Assembly (NCBI RefSeq): GCF_023838525.1
Contig: NZ_JAHUQD010000007.1
Location: 57,173-121,172 of the forward strand
DNA length: 64,000 nt
DNA from: Caldicoprobacter algeriensis
GTDB taxonomy: Bacteria > Bacillota > Clostridia > Caldicoprobacterales > Caldicoprobacteraceae
Direction of reading: 5' to 3'
Position numbers and translations under genes: made by a program. The notes under the pieces are model-generated. The model saw nothing but the letters and a program-made list of their open reading frames with translations. It was not told where the DNA came from and searched no databases. This document shows positions 30,738 through 38,617 of this stretch, piece by piece. Position 1 is the first letter of the stretch. Each line of letters starts with the position of its first letter.

Positions 30738-30962
30738 TCAGGGCACTAATTGGTCAATGACATTATAGGTCAGGGGGCCTACAATTCCATCGGGTACCAG
30801 TCCATTATCGGCCTGAAGCCGCATAACTGCCTGGCGTGTGAGGGGGCCAAAAATTCCATCGATGGGACCAGTGTAATAATCCAGGCTGGCAAGTATATTC
30901 TGCAAAATGACGACATCATCACCCCAGTTGCCTATGCGCAAGATCCTCCTTCTACATACCAC
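30738..30962 (-). CDS. Small peptidoglycan-binding (PG_binding_1) protein
   Basis: A 74-aa protein consisting almost entirely of one PG_binding_1 repeat (GDDVVILQNILASLDYYTGPIDGIFG, with LTRQAVMRLQADNGL and DGIVGPLTYNVIDQL). This three-helix fold is found at the ends of cell-wall hydrolases and spore cortex enzymes. The frame runs to TTG 30992, but GGGAGGAGG lies eight bases before GTG 30962, which I take as start. There is no signal peptide or catalytic domain. It may act inside the sporulating cell or be a remnant of a larger hydrolase. Confidence 0.75.
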   Translation of the reverse strand: MVCRRRILRIGNWGDDVVILQNILASLDYYTGPIDGIFGPLTRQAVMRLQADNGLVPDGIVGPLTYNVIDQLVP

Positions 30963-31111
30963 AGCTTTATCCTCCTCCCGGCGTATTAGCAAATGAGGAT
31001 TATATTATCTATGATATGCTGCTGCTCCGGGAGGCGTTATCATAGTCGTTAAATTTTATACCAACAGCTTTGGTTTGTAGCACTTACTGTCCCAACCCAA
31101 TGGATATAGGC

Positions 31112-32257
31112 TTATTTGCGCAAAAGGGTTGCTATGCTCTCCTTTATGGCTAAAACAAGATTTTTGATATTTTGAACCTGTTGCAATGCCTCTTCTTTTC
31201 CCTGACTCAAGAAGAAGAAAGCACCTCCACAAGCGAGTACAAAAAGGAATAAAATGAGCAATCCTTTTCCCGCTCCAGTATTCTCTTGTGGCTCAGGTAC
31301 CTGTTCTTCTTGCGGCGTTCCCCTTTGTTGTTCTCGACGCGTTTCACCATATCTGGCAGTACCACCGAAAAGGGCTATATCTACCACTTCGGCAAAAAGC
31401 GAGGCTGCCTTCAAGGCGCGTTCCTTCATGTGGTCGTATGTCCCAAATTCCAAAAGTAGGGAGCGGGGATGAAGCTCTTGATTATAATTTCCTTTGCCTA
31501 TGAAGATATCTTTTATAAGGCCTGGATACCGTTTGTCAGCGACCGCTTTTATGCGATATGCGAATGATTCATTTACTTCGCGGTTCTGGTTGCTCCTTCC
31601 CACTACAATGCGTATTCTGGTAATTTCTTTTCCGTTCAATCTCGTTATATATTCTTCCTTTGGAACCGAATCCCTGTGTATATCAAAAAGGGCAGCCGGG
31701 CTGTGGTCTTTTATTATTTTAAAAGCTGTCTGTCTGGAACGCCTATACGCTCCTGCATCATGAGGGTCGTGAGGGGTTGTATCAACCACGGCTTTTATTC
31801 CTCTATTTATGAGTTCCTCCCCGAATCTTCTAGCGACATCCAATATGCCTCCATTTGCCCTTATGCTGGCTGCTCCATCTGACGGTACATATGATTCATC
31901 GGTGTGTGTACAGTAAATTCCTATGGTCCTGTTTTCATTCTGTGCCAAAACCGGCATTGAGGAACTGAAAAACAGATCCGAAATATCCGGTAGTTCAATA
32001 TTTTCTATAAACTCAGCTATGGCTGTTTTATTTGAAAGGTTAACTTTTGTAATCCTATATTTTTTATTGTCTTGGCTGACGTATTCGTCGTCTACGTATA
32101 CCCTTCTTCCAATTCTGAAGAGAACCGTTCCATCTGAAAGATATACGGTAAAATGATCCGGCTGACTTTGATACCAGTCATCAGCATTGACGGGATAAAT
32201 GGAGGTTGTTAACAATAAAATCATAAGAAGGAATAAAGGAAGTAATTTGCTGCACAT
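31112..32257 (-). CDS. spoIIP: Stage II sporulation protein P (SpoIIP)
   Basis: A cell-wall amidase/endopeptidase that works with SpoIID and SpoIIM to thin septal peptidoglycan during engulfment. The 381-aa protein begins with a membrane-inserting hydrophobic stretch (residues 5-25). The amidase domain contains IGIYCTHTDESYVPSDG, the zinc-type HTDE and GGILDVARRFGEEL, then FDIHRDSV and LLEFGTYDH, the SpoIIP signatures. A second hydrophobic segment near residues 328-348, followed by a basic tail, is unusual because B. subtilis SpoIIP ends with the enzyme domain. ATG 32257 has GGGGTGA upstream. No clear sigma-E/F promoter was seen. Confidence 0.92.
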   Translation of the reverse strand: MCSKLLPLFLLMILLLTTSIYPVNADDWYQSQPDHFTVYLSDGTVLFRIGRRVYVDDEYVSQDNKKYRITKVNLSNKTAIAEFIENIELPDISDLFFSSSMPVLAQNENRTIGIYCTHTDESYVPSDGAASIRANGGILDVARRFGEELINRGIKAVVDTTPHDPHDAGAYRRSRQTAFKIIKDHSPAALFDIHRDSVPKEEYITRLNGKEITRIRIVVGRSNQNREVNESFAYRIKAVADKRYPGLIKDIFIGKGNYNQELHPRSLLLEFGTYDHMKERALKAASLFAEVVDIALFGGTARYGETRREQQRGTPQEEQVPEPQENTGAGKGLLILFLFVLACGGAFFFLSQGKEEALQQVQNIKNLVLAIKESIATLLRK

Positions 32258-32411
32258 TTTTTCACCCCATTATATTCTTGTTTGGTAACGCTAAAACTGT
32301 AAAAATAATATTTTTCAGATATTACTTTTTTATTCCTGAATGGTCCAGAGGTAAATTCCGCTATAGAGATAAGGCCGACGATGACGACATACGTTTTTAT
32401 ATAAGAACCAC

Positions 32412-32835
32412 AAAAAACAAAAGAGCACGTAACGATCTACCTTGCACCACGATAGGTAACTGATTATCCAGCCATGATCCTACAGCACGAACCAGCCGTA
32501 ACTTTCGGACCATGACCAAACAGGTCATCACCTATCGTGATGGTTCGTTCGACCATACAGGATACCTGTACAGCCCTGTGCAACCTCACGGCTGCACAGG
32601 ACCGTTAGTGCAATGACCTTCGGCACCCTGTATGATCTTCGCTCGACCCCGTGTGACAGGTTGGAATCTTATTGCAATCATAAAGGTACGACTGCAATAA
32701 AACTTTTCCCCGCCACACGGGATCTTCCCGCCGACTGCATACAGGCCTGACGCGACCTGTATGCAGTCTTTGGCCGACCCATATACGCCCCGTCTGAGCA
32801 TATATGGATCTGGGCTCAACCGTTACGTGCCCTTT
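32412..32835 (-). ncRNA. Candidate large structured non-coding RNA (unassigned class)
   Basis: About 420 bases with almost no coding potential but a dense set of perfect inverted repeats. The ends pair over 10 bp (GCACGTAACG at 32425-32434 with 32821-32830). Inside are a 13-bp hairpin (32733-32745/32756-32768), a 10-bp helix (32448-32457/32530-32539), and 8-bp helices 32554-32561/32627-32634, 32575-32582/32593-32600, 32648-32655/32714-32721 and 32669-32676/32693-32700. A 7-bp helix (32779-32785/32801-32807) and a 6-bp hairpin (32512-32517/32523-32528) complete the set. ACGAACC (32487-32493) can pair with GGTTCGT (32542-32548) across the 10-bp helix, forming a pseudoknot. On the minus strand the closing helix is followed by TCTTTTGTTTTTTG, a terminator-like tail, so I read the RNA on that strand. 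spoIIP begins about 150 bases downstream. It does not match RNase P, tmRNA, SRP or 6S RNA motifs. Confidence 0.75.
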
Positions 32836-33211
32836 CGCTATTTATGTTAACCAGTTTAAAAAGATTTATACGCTGTGCTCAAAAAATTTTTTAGAGTTAC
32901 CTTAACTGTTTTTATGCGACCAGAGCGGCTATTTTAACCGCTTTACGGTAAAAAATACTCAGACTTCTATAAGATGGAGATGAATTGCAAAAAATGTGAT
33001 AAAATAATTCTCAGGCAAAGATTTTATACGGTAAGGGTTTAAATATTATAATAATATCCATAAAACCACAAAAAGTATGATAGGTGCATATACAAGCTGT
33101 TGAGCATGCAGCAGCGTTTTTGCAAAATGTGTAAACGATGTACGAAACAACTTGTCTGCTGACAAGATTCAGTATAAATATTTCAAAAACATGGAAAGGG
33201 GAGGATAGAAG
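32836..33211 (+). other. Non-coding A+T-rich stretch between the structured RNA and the cupin gene
   Basis: No gene is supportable here. It holds the IS605-like end fragment at 32961-32992 and a short perfect hairpin, CTTGTC-TGCT-GACAAG (33151-33166). A weak TATAAA (33173-33178) lies before the cupin gene. Short open frames on the minus strand have no ribosome site or recognisable product. Confidence 0.5.
32961..32992 (+). repeat. Fragment matching the left end of an IS605-type element
   Basis: The segment CTATAAGATGGAGATGAATT and the following GCAAA repeat, with small changes, the left-end hairpin arm and flank of the element at 53960-54116 (ATGGAGATGAATTGCAAA). The opposite arm of the hairpin is decayed and no right end is recognisable, so this is a partial, old copy. 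Confidence 0.5.
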
Positions 33212-33556
33212 ATGGTCATCAAGGCCCATGAAATGGAAGTTGAGCTCAGGGAGCGGATGAGGGGAGGAAATGGCACAGTCAAGATCACGCATATAGGAAA
33301 AGAACAGCTGCCCTCCAAAACCCGGCTTTTTGCAAAAATAACTCTGGAAAAGGGGTGCTCCATAGGGTTCCATCAACACGCCAATGAGACCGAGATGTTC
33401 TATTTCTTAAAAGGCAGGGGCAAGGTTGACGACAATGGTACTATACATTATGTACAAGCAGGAGATGCAATGTTTACAGGAGGCGGAAAAGGGCACTCGG
33501 TTGAAAACTGCGGCGATGAACCCCTGGAGCTGATTGCCGTCATCGTCCTGGATTGA
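33212..33556 (+). CDS. Cupin domain-containing protein
   Basis: A 114-aa single-domain cupin. Motif 1 is GCSIGFHQHANETEMFYFLKG and motif 2 is GDAMFTGGGKGHSVEN, giving the His/Glu set that binds one metal ion. Such small cupins may be isomerases, dioxygenases or binding proteins, and the substrate cannot be told from sequence. ATG 33212 has GGGGAGGAT upstream. It appears to be monocistronic. Confidence 0.88.
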   Translation: MVIKAHEMEVELRERMRGGNGTVKITHIGKEQLPSKTRLFAKITLEKGCSIGFHQHANETEMFYFLKGRGKVDDNGTIHYVQAGDAMFTGGGKGHSVENCGDEPLELIAVIVLD

Positions 33557-33661
33557 TCGTTCCATCGTTTCCATAAATATATCAGTGTTTTTTCATATAT
33601 ATCTTCACATAATAAATACAAACACAATGAATACAAAAAAACAAAGGAGCACTGATCAGGA

Positions 33662-34282
33662 ATGGATGGCGGAACTTTCAATCCAGAAGAACACCTGACA
33701 AAACTTCCTATCCGTCGCTGGAATCCCAGGATCAATAGCTGGGAGACCGACTATGCCGATTACCTGGAGGTTAAGTGGCGGATGGTGTGGTTTCGCGATG
33801 AAAACAGACAGGGGACAAAAACTGTCATCCGGGATAAGATCATAGACCCTCACAACAGGTTTGCCTATTTTGAGCTTGAAGTGACCGATAGCAGGGGAAA
33901 CGTTGAGATAGGGGTAGGGTCTGAAACCGGAGACGATTTTGAAGATTATATAGAGAAGGCATATACCAAGGCCTATGGCCGTGCCCTGGCGGCTTTGGGA
34001 TACGGCACGCAGTTTGCTCCCGAACTGGAAGAAGGGGAGAATGTAGTTGACAGTCCAGTGGAGGCCAGGGAAAGGGAGGCAAAAACCCCTGCTCGCGAGG
34101 AGCCCATCACCGAGGCACAGCGAAGGGCTATATATGCTATATATAACGCCCTGGGATATTCCGAAGCGCAAATGAAAGAGATACTGCAACAGCGGTATCA
34201 CAAGGCCGAAAGCAAAGCCCTGACCAAACAGGAAGCCTCAGACCTCATTGATTACCTTAATAGCTTGAGGGACAGGGATTAG
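33662..34282 (+). CDS. Conserved protein resembling Rad52/Sak-type single-strand annealing proteins
   Basis: A 206-aa protein. Residues 1-125 hold a beta-rich part (YLEVKWRMVWFRDEN, FAYFELEVTD) ending in EKAYTKAYGRALAALGYGTQF, the KAxTxAxGRALAxLGYG pattern seen in phage-type annealing proteins and related chromosomal proteins. A charged linker follows. The last 60 residues (ITEAQRRAIYAIYNALGYSE and onward) form a small helical domain common at the C-terminus of such proteins. I recognise the pattern but not a named family with certainty. ATG 33662 is twelve bases after AAAGGAG. No phage genes surround it. Confidence 0.6.
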   Translation: MDGGTFNPEEHLTKLPIRRWNPRINSWETDYADYLEVKWRMVWFRDENRQGTKTVIRDKIIDPHNRFAYFELEVTDSRGNVEIGVGSETGDDFEDYIEKAYTKAYGRALAALGYGTQFAPELEEGENVVDSPVEAREREAKTPAREEPITEAQRRAIYAIYNALGYSEAQMKEILQQRYHKAESKALTKQEASDLIDYLNSLRDRD

Positions 34283-34316
34283 GCCGTAGGTATCGGGTAT
34301 AACCTGTTTCATCTTC

Positions 34317-34344
34317 TTGACGACACCCGTAAAGATAATATAAA
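34317..34344 (+). promoter_or_regulatory. Sigma-A-type promoter of the DUF1015 gene
   Basis: TTGACG (34317-34322), a 16-base spacer, then TATAAA (34339-34344), about 38 bases before the start codon. Confidence 0.6.
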
Positions 34345-34381
34345 ATGAGTTTATTAAAAAATATATAGGGGTGTACGAAAT

Positions 34382-35707
34382 ATGGCACAGGTTATACCTT
34401 TTAAGGGCTTACGTTACAATACTTCCAAGATAGACGATTTGTCAAAGGTGATGACTCCTCCTTATGACGTAATATCGCCGGCGGAACAGGACCGGTTCTA
34501 CCAAATAAGTGAATACAACATAATCCGCCTGGAGCTGGGGAAGGAAGAGCCTGGAGATGATGAACACAACAACAAATATACGAGGGCTGCCCGGTATTTA
34601 AAGGAGTGGATCGAAAAACAAATACTGGTTCAGGAAAAGCAGCCTTCGTTCTACATTTATCAGCAGCAGTTCAGCCTCTCAAACGGAAATACGTATACCC
34701 GGACAGGATTTGTAGGGCTGGTGAGGCTGGAGGAGTTCTCAAAGGGCGTTATACTGCCGCATGAGAATACCCTTTCCAAGCCAAAGGCCGACAGGTTACA
34801 GCTTATGCGGGCCTGTGAGGCCAATTTCAGCCAGATATTTGCGCTTTACGATGACCCTGAGAAGGCCATCCCGGCGCTACTCAAACGGAATATTGATGCC
34901 AATTCCCCTGATATAGAGGTTGAGGCCATCCCGGGCATCGTGGAGAGGCTCTGGGTTGTGTCAGACGATCCTGTGATAGCGCAAATCCAGGAGAATATGG
35001 CAGATAAGAAGCTCTATATCGCAGATGGCCATCACCGGTACGAGACCGCCCTTACATACCGCAACGAGCGCATGGCTCAAAACTCGCACCATACTGGCGA
35101 TGAGCTTTATAACTTCGTGATGATGATGATGGTAGAGATGGAAGACCCTGGACTTATTATACTTCCCACCCATCGCGCGATAAGCGGGATTAAGAATTTT
35201 TCCAAAGAAAAATTTCTGCAGAATGCATCCAGGGATTTTGTCATAGAGGAACACCTATTTTCTGGGCGGACTTTGAAGCAGCGGGTAGAGGAAATGGACA
35301 ACATACTCACTAAAAAAGGAAGCCATAGCTTTGTATTTTATGATGGCAATTTAAAAAGCTGCCATGTCCTGACGCTCAAGAGCATAGAAACCATGAATGA
35401 GCGCCTACCCCAGCACGATATATCATACAAAAGCCTGGATGTCACCATACTTCACACATTGCTGCTGGAGCCCCTCCTGGGGATAGGTAAGGAGGAGATG
35501 GCCAATCAGGAGTTTATCACTTACACCCACGATTTGATGGAAGGGGCAGAGTGGGTAGAAGAAGGCAGGTGCCAGATGGCCTTTTTTGTCAACCCCACAT
35601 CTGTTAAGCAAGTTAAAGAAGTTTCGCTGGCCGGAGAGAAGATGCCGCAAAAATCCACTTACTTTTATCCAAAGCTGTTGACTGGATTGGTGATAAACAA
35701 GTTTTAA
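34382..35707 (+). CDS. DUF1015 family protein
   Basis: A 441-aa soluble protein of the DUF1015 family, often encoded near serine/phosphoglycerate metabolism genes in anaerobes but without an established reaction. Family hallmarks are the N-terminal IPFKGLRYN and VMTPPYDVISPAEQ, the central IADGHHRYETALTYRNE, and a C-terminal domain with the FFVNPTSVKQVKEVS and KMPQKSTYFYPKL motifs. ATG 34382 follows AGGGGTG. The next terminator (35764) closes a single-gene unit. Confidence 0.93.
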   Translation: MAQVIPFKGLRYNTSKIDDLSKVMTPPYDVISPAEQDRFYQISEYNIIRLELGKEEPGDDEHNNKYTRAARYLKEWIEKQILVQEKQPSFYIYQQQFSLSNGNTYTRTGFVGLVRLEEFSKGVILPHENTLSKPKADRLQLMRACEANFSQIFALYDDPEKAIPALLKRNIDANSPDIEVEAIPGIVERLWVVSDDPVIAQIQENMADKKLYIADGHHRYETALTYRNERMAQNSHHTGDELYNFVMMMMVEMEDPGLIILPTHRAISGIKNFSKEKFLQNASRDFVIEEHLFSGRTLKQRVEEMDNILTKKGSHSFVFYDGNLKSCHVLTLKSIETMNERLPQHDISYKSLDVTILHTLLLEPLLGIGKEEMANQEFITYTHDLMEGAEWVEEGRCQMAFFVNPTSVKQVKEVSLAGEKMPQKSTYFYPKLLTGLVINKF

Positions 35708-35763
35708 CGTTATGTTCCTTGAAGCGTGGGAAAACCCATGCTCTACAGCACGAAGCAGTTTAT

Positions 35764-35796
35764 AAACGGCAGGACCAAAATCCTGCCGTTTTTTTA
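35764..35796 (+). terminator. Rho-independent terminator after the DUF1015 gene
   Basis: An 11-bp perfect stem, AAACGGCAGGA/TCCTGCCGTTT (35764-35774 and 35781-35791), with a six-base loop and a run of eight T. Confidence 0.92.
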
Positions 35797-35803
35797 TTAT
35801 GCT

Positions 35804-35832
35804 GAATAAATAATGTTCATCTGTGTATTCTA
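35804..35832 (+). promoter_or_regulatory. Sigma-G-like promoter of the gerK-type operon
   Basis: GAATA (35804-35808), a 17-base spacer, then TATTCTA (35826-35832) fit the sigma-G pattern GMATR-N17/18-CATWMTA with one mismatch. A forespore promoter is expected, because germinant receptors are made there. Confidence 0.5.
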
Positions 35833-35912
35833 TTACTTAGAATGACAGTGACCTTAAAAAGCGCCTATGTTACATTTAGCTGAGGACGATAAAAAGAGAG
35901 AGGGTAACCGTT

Positions 35913-37514
35913 ATGAAGTACATAAACAGTCAACCCAATCCCAAAAACAGAAAGAAGATGGAAGAGAACAATCCACCCAAGCTAAAGAGCGAAGAACAGG
36001 TTGATTTGACGCTGGATAAGGAAGTCAGTAAAAACCTAGAAAAGTTTAAGGCTTTTTTGAAGGATAGCAGCGATGTAGTATTTCGCGAATTCAGTTTGGG
36101 AACGCAGAGCATACCATGCGCTCTGGTGTATGTTGATGGGTTGGTGAACACAGCAGTAATTAATGAACAAATTTTGAAACCCATGATGTATCAAATTGCC
36201 TTACTGGAAACCAACTTGAACCAACCGATACAGCTAGATAAAATATTTGAAGTTGTCAAACTTCATACTTTAACGGTAGGCGAAGTTAGAGAAGTAAAAA
36301 CCTTAGACGACGCTTTTTTGCGTGTCCTATCTGGTGAAGTCGCCGTCATAATAGACGGATTTGACAAAATCCTGATAGCAAATGCCAGGGGTTGGCCTCA
36401 GCGCGGCATACAAGAGCCTCCATCGGAAGTTGTAATTCGTGGGCCGAGGGAAGGATTTACCGAAACGCTGAGGGTAAACACGGCTTTGCTGAGAAGAAAA
36501 ATCAAGGACCCCAATCTGGTGATAAGAACTGTCCAGGTTGGTCGGCGTGGCAAAACGGACGTGGCCTATGCCTATATTAAAGGAGTGGCCAACCAAGAGC
36601 TGGTGGAAGAGGTAGAGCGGCGGCTTAACCAAATAGATGTTGATATATTTTTGGACAGCAGCCAGATAGAGCAGTATATTCAGGACAGCTATCTTACTCC
36701 TTTTCCGCAGATTGAGGTTACTGAGCGCCCTGATAAGACCGTGGCCAGTCTGGCAGAAGGGCGAGTGGCTATATTGATGGATAACAGCCCTTATGCTCTT
36801 ATTGTTCCCGCCACATTTTATCAGTTTTTTCAAAGCGCTGAAGATTATTATGAACGCTGGATACTGGCTTCCATCATTCGACTTTTGCGCTGGAGTGGAG
36901 CCATTTTTGCATCGCTGACGCCGGCGCTATACGTAGCTATTGTATCGTTTCACCCGGGCTTTATTCCCACCAACCTGGCAATATCCATTGCTGCCGCCCG
37001 CGCAACTGTACCATTTCCGGCTTTTGTTGAAGCCCTGCTCATGGAGCTTACCTTTGAGCTTCTCAGAGAAGCAGGAGCCAGGCTGCCGCGGGCAATCGGC
37101 CAAACCATAGGTATAGTAGGCGGTTTGATCATAGGGGATGCGGCTGTCAGAGCGGGAATTACCAGCCCGATTATGGTCATTGTGGTGGCCATCACCGCTA
37201 TAGCCTCATTTCTCATTCCATCATACAGCGCTGCCATGGCCATAAGGTTGCTTCGCTTTCCTTTTATTGTTTTAGCTGCTATATTTGGCATATATGGCGT
37301 TATACTGGGTTTCATTATTTTAAGCGTGCATTTAGTAACCATAAAGAGCTTTGGGGTAAGCTACATGACGCCCCAGGCACCTATGAGGTATCAAGACTGG
37401 AAGGACTTTTTTATACGTTTACCCAGCCAAGTCATGATGCGAAGGCCCACCAGCACATATCCTGTAGATATCGATCGGCGGGATCAAGACCCTATCAAGG
37501 AGGAGACCCAATGA
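35913..37514 (+). CDS. gerKA: Spore germinant receptor A subunit (GerAA/GerKA family)
   Basis: The A subunit of an inner-spore-membrane germinant receptor. The 533-aa protein has a hydrophilic N-terminal half (residues about 1-290) with AVIIDGFDKILIANARGWPQR and the conserved GPREGFTETLRVNTALLRRKI. The C-terminal half has about five membrane helices, starting after ESAxDYYERW-like SAEDYYERWILAS. It ends in a polar tail. ATG 35913 has GAGAGAGGG upstream, and the stop overlaps the next gene by four bases. The germinant is unknown. Confidence 0.93.
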   Translation: MKYINSQPNPKNRKKMEENNPPKLKSEEQVDLTLDKEVSKNLEKFKAFLKDSSDVVFREFSLGTQSIPCALVYVDGLVNTAVINEQILKPMMYQIALLETNLNQPIQLDKIFEVVKLHTLTVGEVREVKTLDDAFLRVLSGEVAVIIDGFDKILIANARGWPQRGIQEPPSEVVIRGPREGFTETLRVNTALLRRKIKDPNLVIRTVQVGRRGKTDVAYAYIKGVANQELVEEVERRLNQIDVDIFLDSSQIEQYIQDSYLTPFPQIEVTERPDKTVASLAEGRVAILMDNSPYALIVPATFYQFFQSAEDYYERWILASIIRLLRWSGAIFASLTPALYVAIVSFHPGFIPTNLAISIAAARATVPFPAFVEALLMELTFELLREAGARLPRAIGQTIGIVGGLIIGDAAVRAGITSPIMVIVVAITAIASFLIPSYSAAMAIRLLRFPFIVLAAIFGIYGVILGFIILSVHLVTIKSFGVSYMTPQAPMRYQDWKDFFIRLPSQVMMRRPTSTYPVDIDRRDQDPIKEETQ

Positions 37515-38617
37515 AAGAAAGAAGCGACAGATTGAGCAATATACAAATTCTGTTTATTGTATCCTCTACCATTATAGGGGTAACGGTATTAACTCTACCC
37601 CGTACAGCTACCGAACTAGCCAAAGCGGGTGGCTTCATTGCCACCTTTATTACCGGGGTATTAATGGCTTTGATGCTGATTATAACCGCACTGCTGGCCA
37701 GAAGATTTCCAAACAGTACTATAATCGAATACAGCAAGGAGATAATAGGCTTGGTCCCAGCCAAAATATTGGGCTTTGTGTTCTTTTTTTATTTCATAAG
37801 CATAGTAACCACTGTCTTAAGGTTATTTTGCGATGCCATAAAAGTGCTGTTGCTTGAAAATACGCCATTGGAAGTGTTGATAATTACCTTTCTGTTGGCG
37901 GCAGTTTACTTATGTCTTAACGGTATCAGCTCGATTGCTAAGATATGCGAATTCTTTGAACCCCTCGTAATCGGTACAATGCTGCTAGTAATCGTATTAT
38001 CCCTGAAAAATTTTAATTTTGAAGAGCTGCTCCCTGCATTCAAACAGGATATCTTTGAGTGGATCCACGCTGTTCCCACCCTGGCAATCTCCTATCTCGG
38101 CTTTGAGGTACTTCTGTTCATTACACCCTATGTTCAGGACGCCAGCAAAGTCGTAAAATACGGCTTTTGTGGCATACTGCCTTCAATTTTTATCTATTCT
38201 CTATTTGTGGCAGTCACAGTGGGTATAGCCGGAGTTGAACCTGTTGCACGTTCGTTGTATCCCACCATTCAGCTGGCAAGGTATATTAAATTCCCTGGGG
38301 GTTTCGCGGAGAGATTTGACATTTTCTTTATGATCTTTTGGATACTGGGGGCCTATACAACATTATCCTCCTATCTTTACCTTTCTTCCGTTTCAATAAC
38401 AAGATTGCTGGGGCTTAGAAATTACAAGCCTTTTATACTTTTGATTGTACCGGTAATATATATGCTGGCATTGTTTCCACAGAATGTAAAGGAGATAAGC
38501 ATGTTTTCACAGTATGTGAGCTACTTAGGGTTATCTTTGCTGGCTGTAGTGGTTGTACTCTACATATTGGCTGTTATTCTTAAAAAGGGGGAAATTTTTA
38601 AAAATGATAATAAATAA
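37511..38617 (+). CDS. gerKB: Spore germinant receptor B subunit (GerAB/GerKB family)
   Basis: A ten-helix membrane protein of the amino acid permease superfamily, 368 aa, the subunit that binds the germinant. It begins ISNIQILFIVSSTIIGVTVL-like (SNIQILFIVSSTIIGV), typical of GerAB. ATG 37511 overlaps the A-subunit stop. The end overlaps or abuts the C subunit start at 38604 by 14 bases, so the three are one operon. Confidence 0.94.
   Translation: MKERSDRLSNIQILFIVSSTIIGVTVLTLPRTATELAKAGGFIATFITGVLMALMLIITALLARRFPNSTIIEYSKEIIGLVPAKILGFVFFFYFISIVTTVLRLFCDAIKVLLLENTPLEVLIITFLLAAVYLCLNGISSIAKICEFFEPLVIGTMLLVIVLSLKNFNFEELLPAFKQDIFEWIHAVPTLAISYLGFEVLLFITPYVQDASKVVKYGFCGILPSIFIYSLFVAVTVGIAGVEPVARSLYPTIQLARYIKFPGGFAERFDIFFMIFWILGAYTTLSSYLYLSSVSITRLLGLRNYKPFILLIVPVIYMLALFPQNVKEISMFSQYVSYLGLSLLAVVVVLYILAVILKKGEIFKNDNK

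Noticed and set aside
32586..32819. Open frame of 77 codons on the minus strand inside the structured segment
   Set aside because: It has no ribosome site and no recognisable motif, and it lies across the paired helices. The codons follow RNA pairing rather than protein constraints.
32412..32835. Identification as RNase P RNA, tmRNA, SRP RNA, 6S RNA or OLE RNA
   Set aside because: The conserved motifs I know for the first four (such as GAGGAAAGTCC for RNase P or a tRNA-like end for tmRNA) are absent. OLE is longer (about 600 bases) and lies in a different gene neighbourhood.
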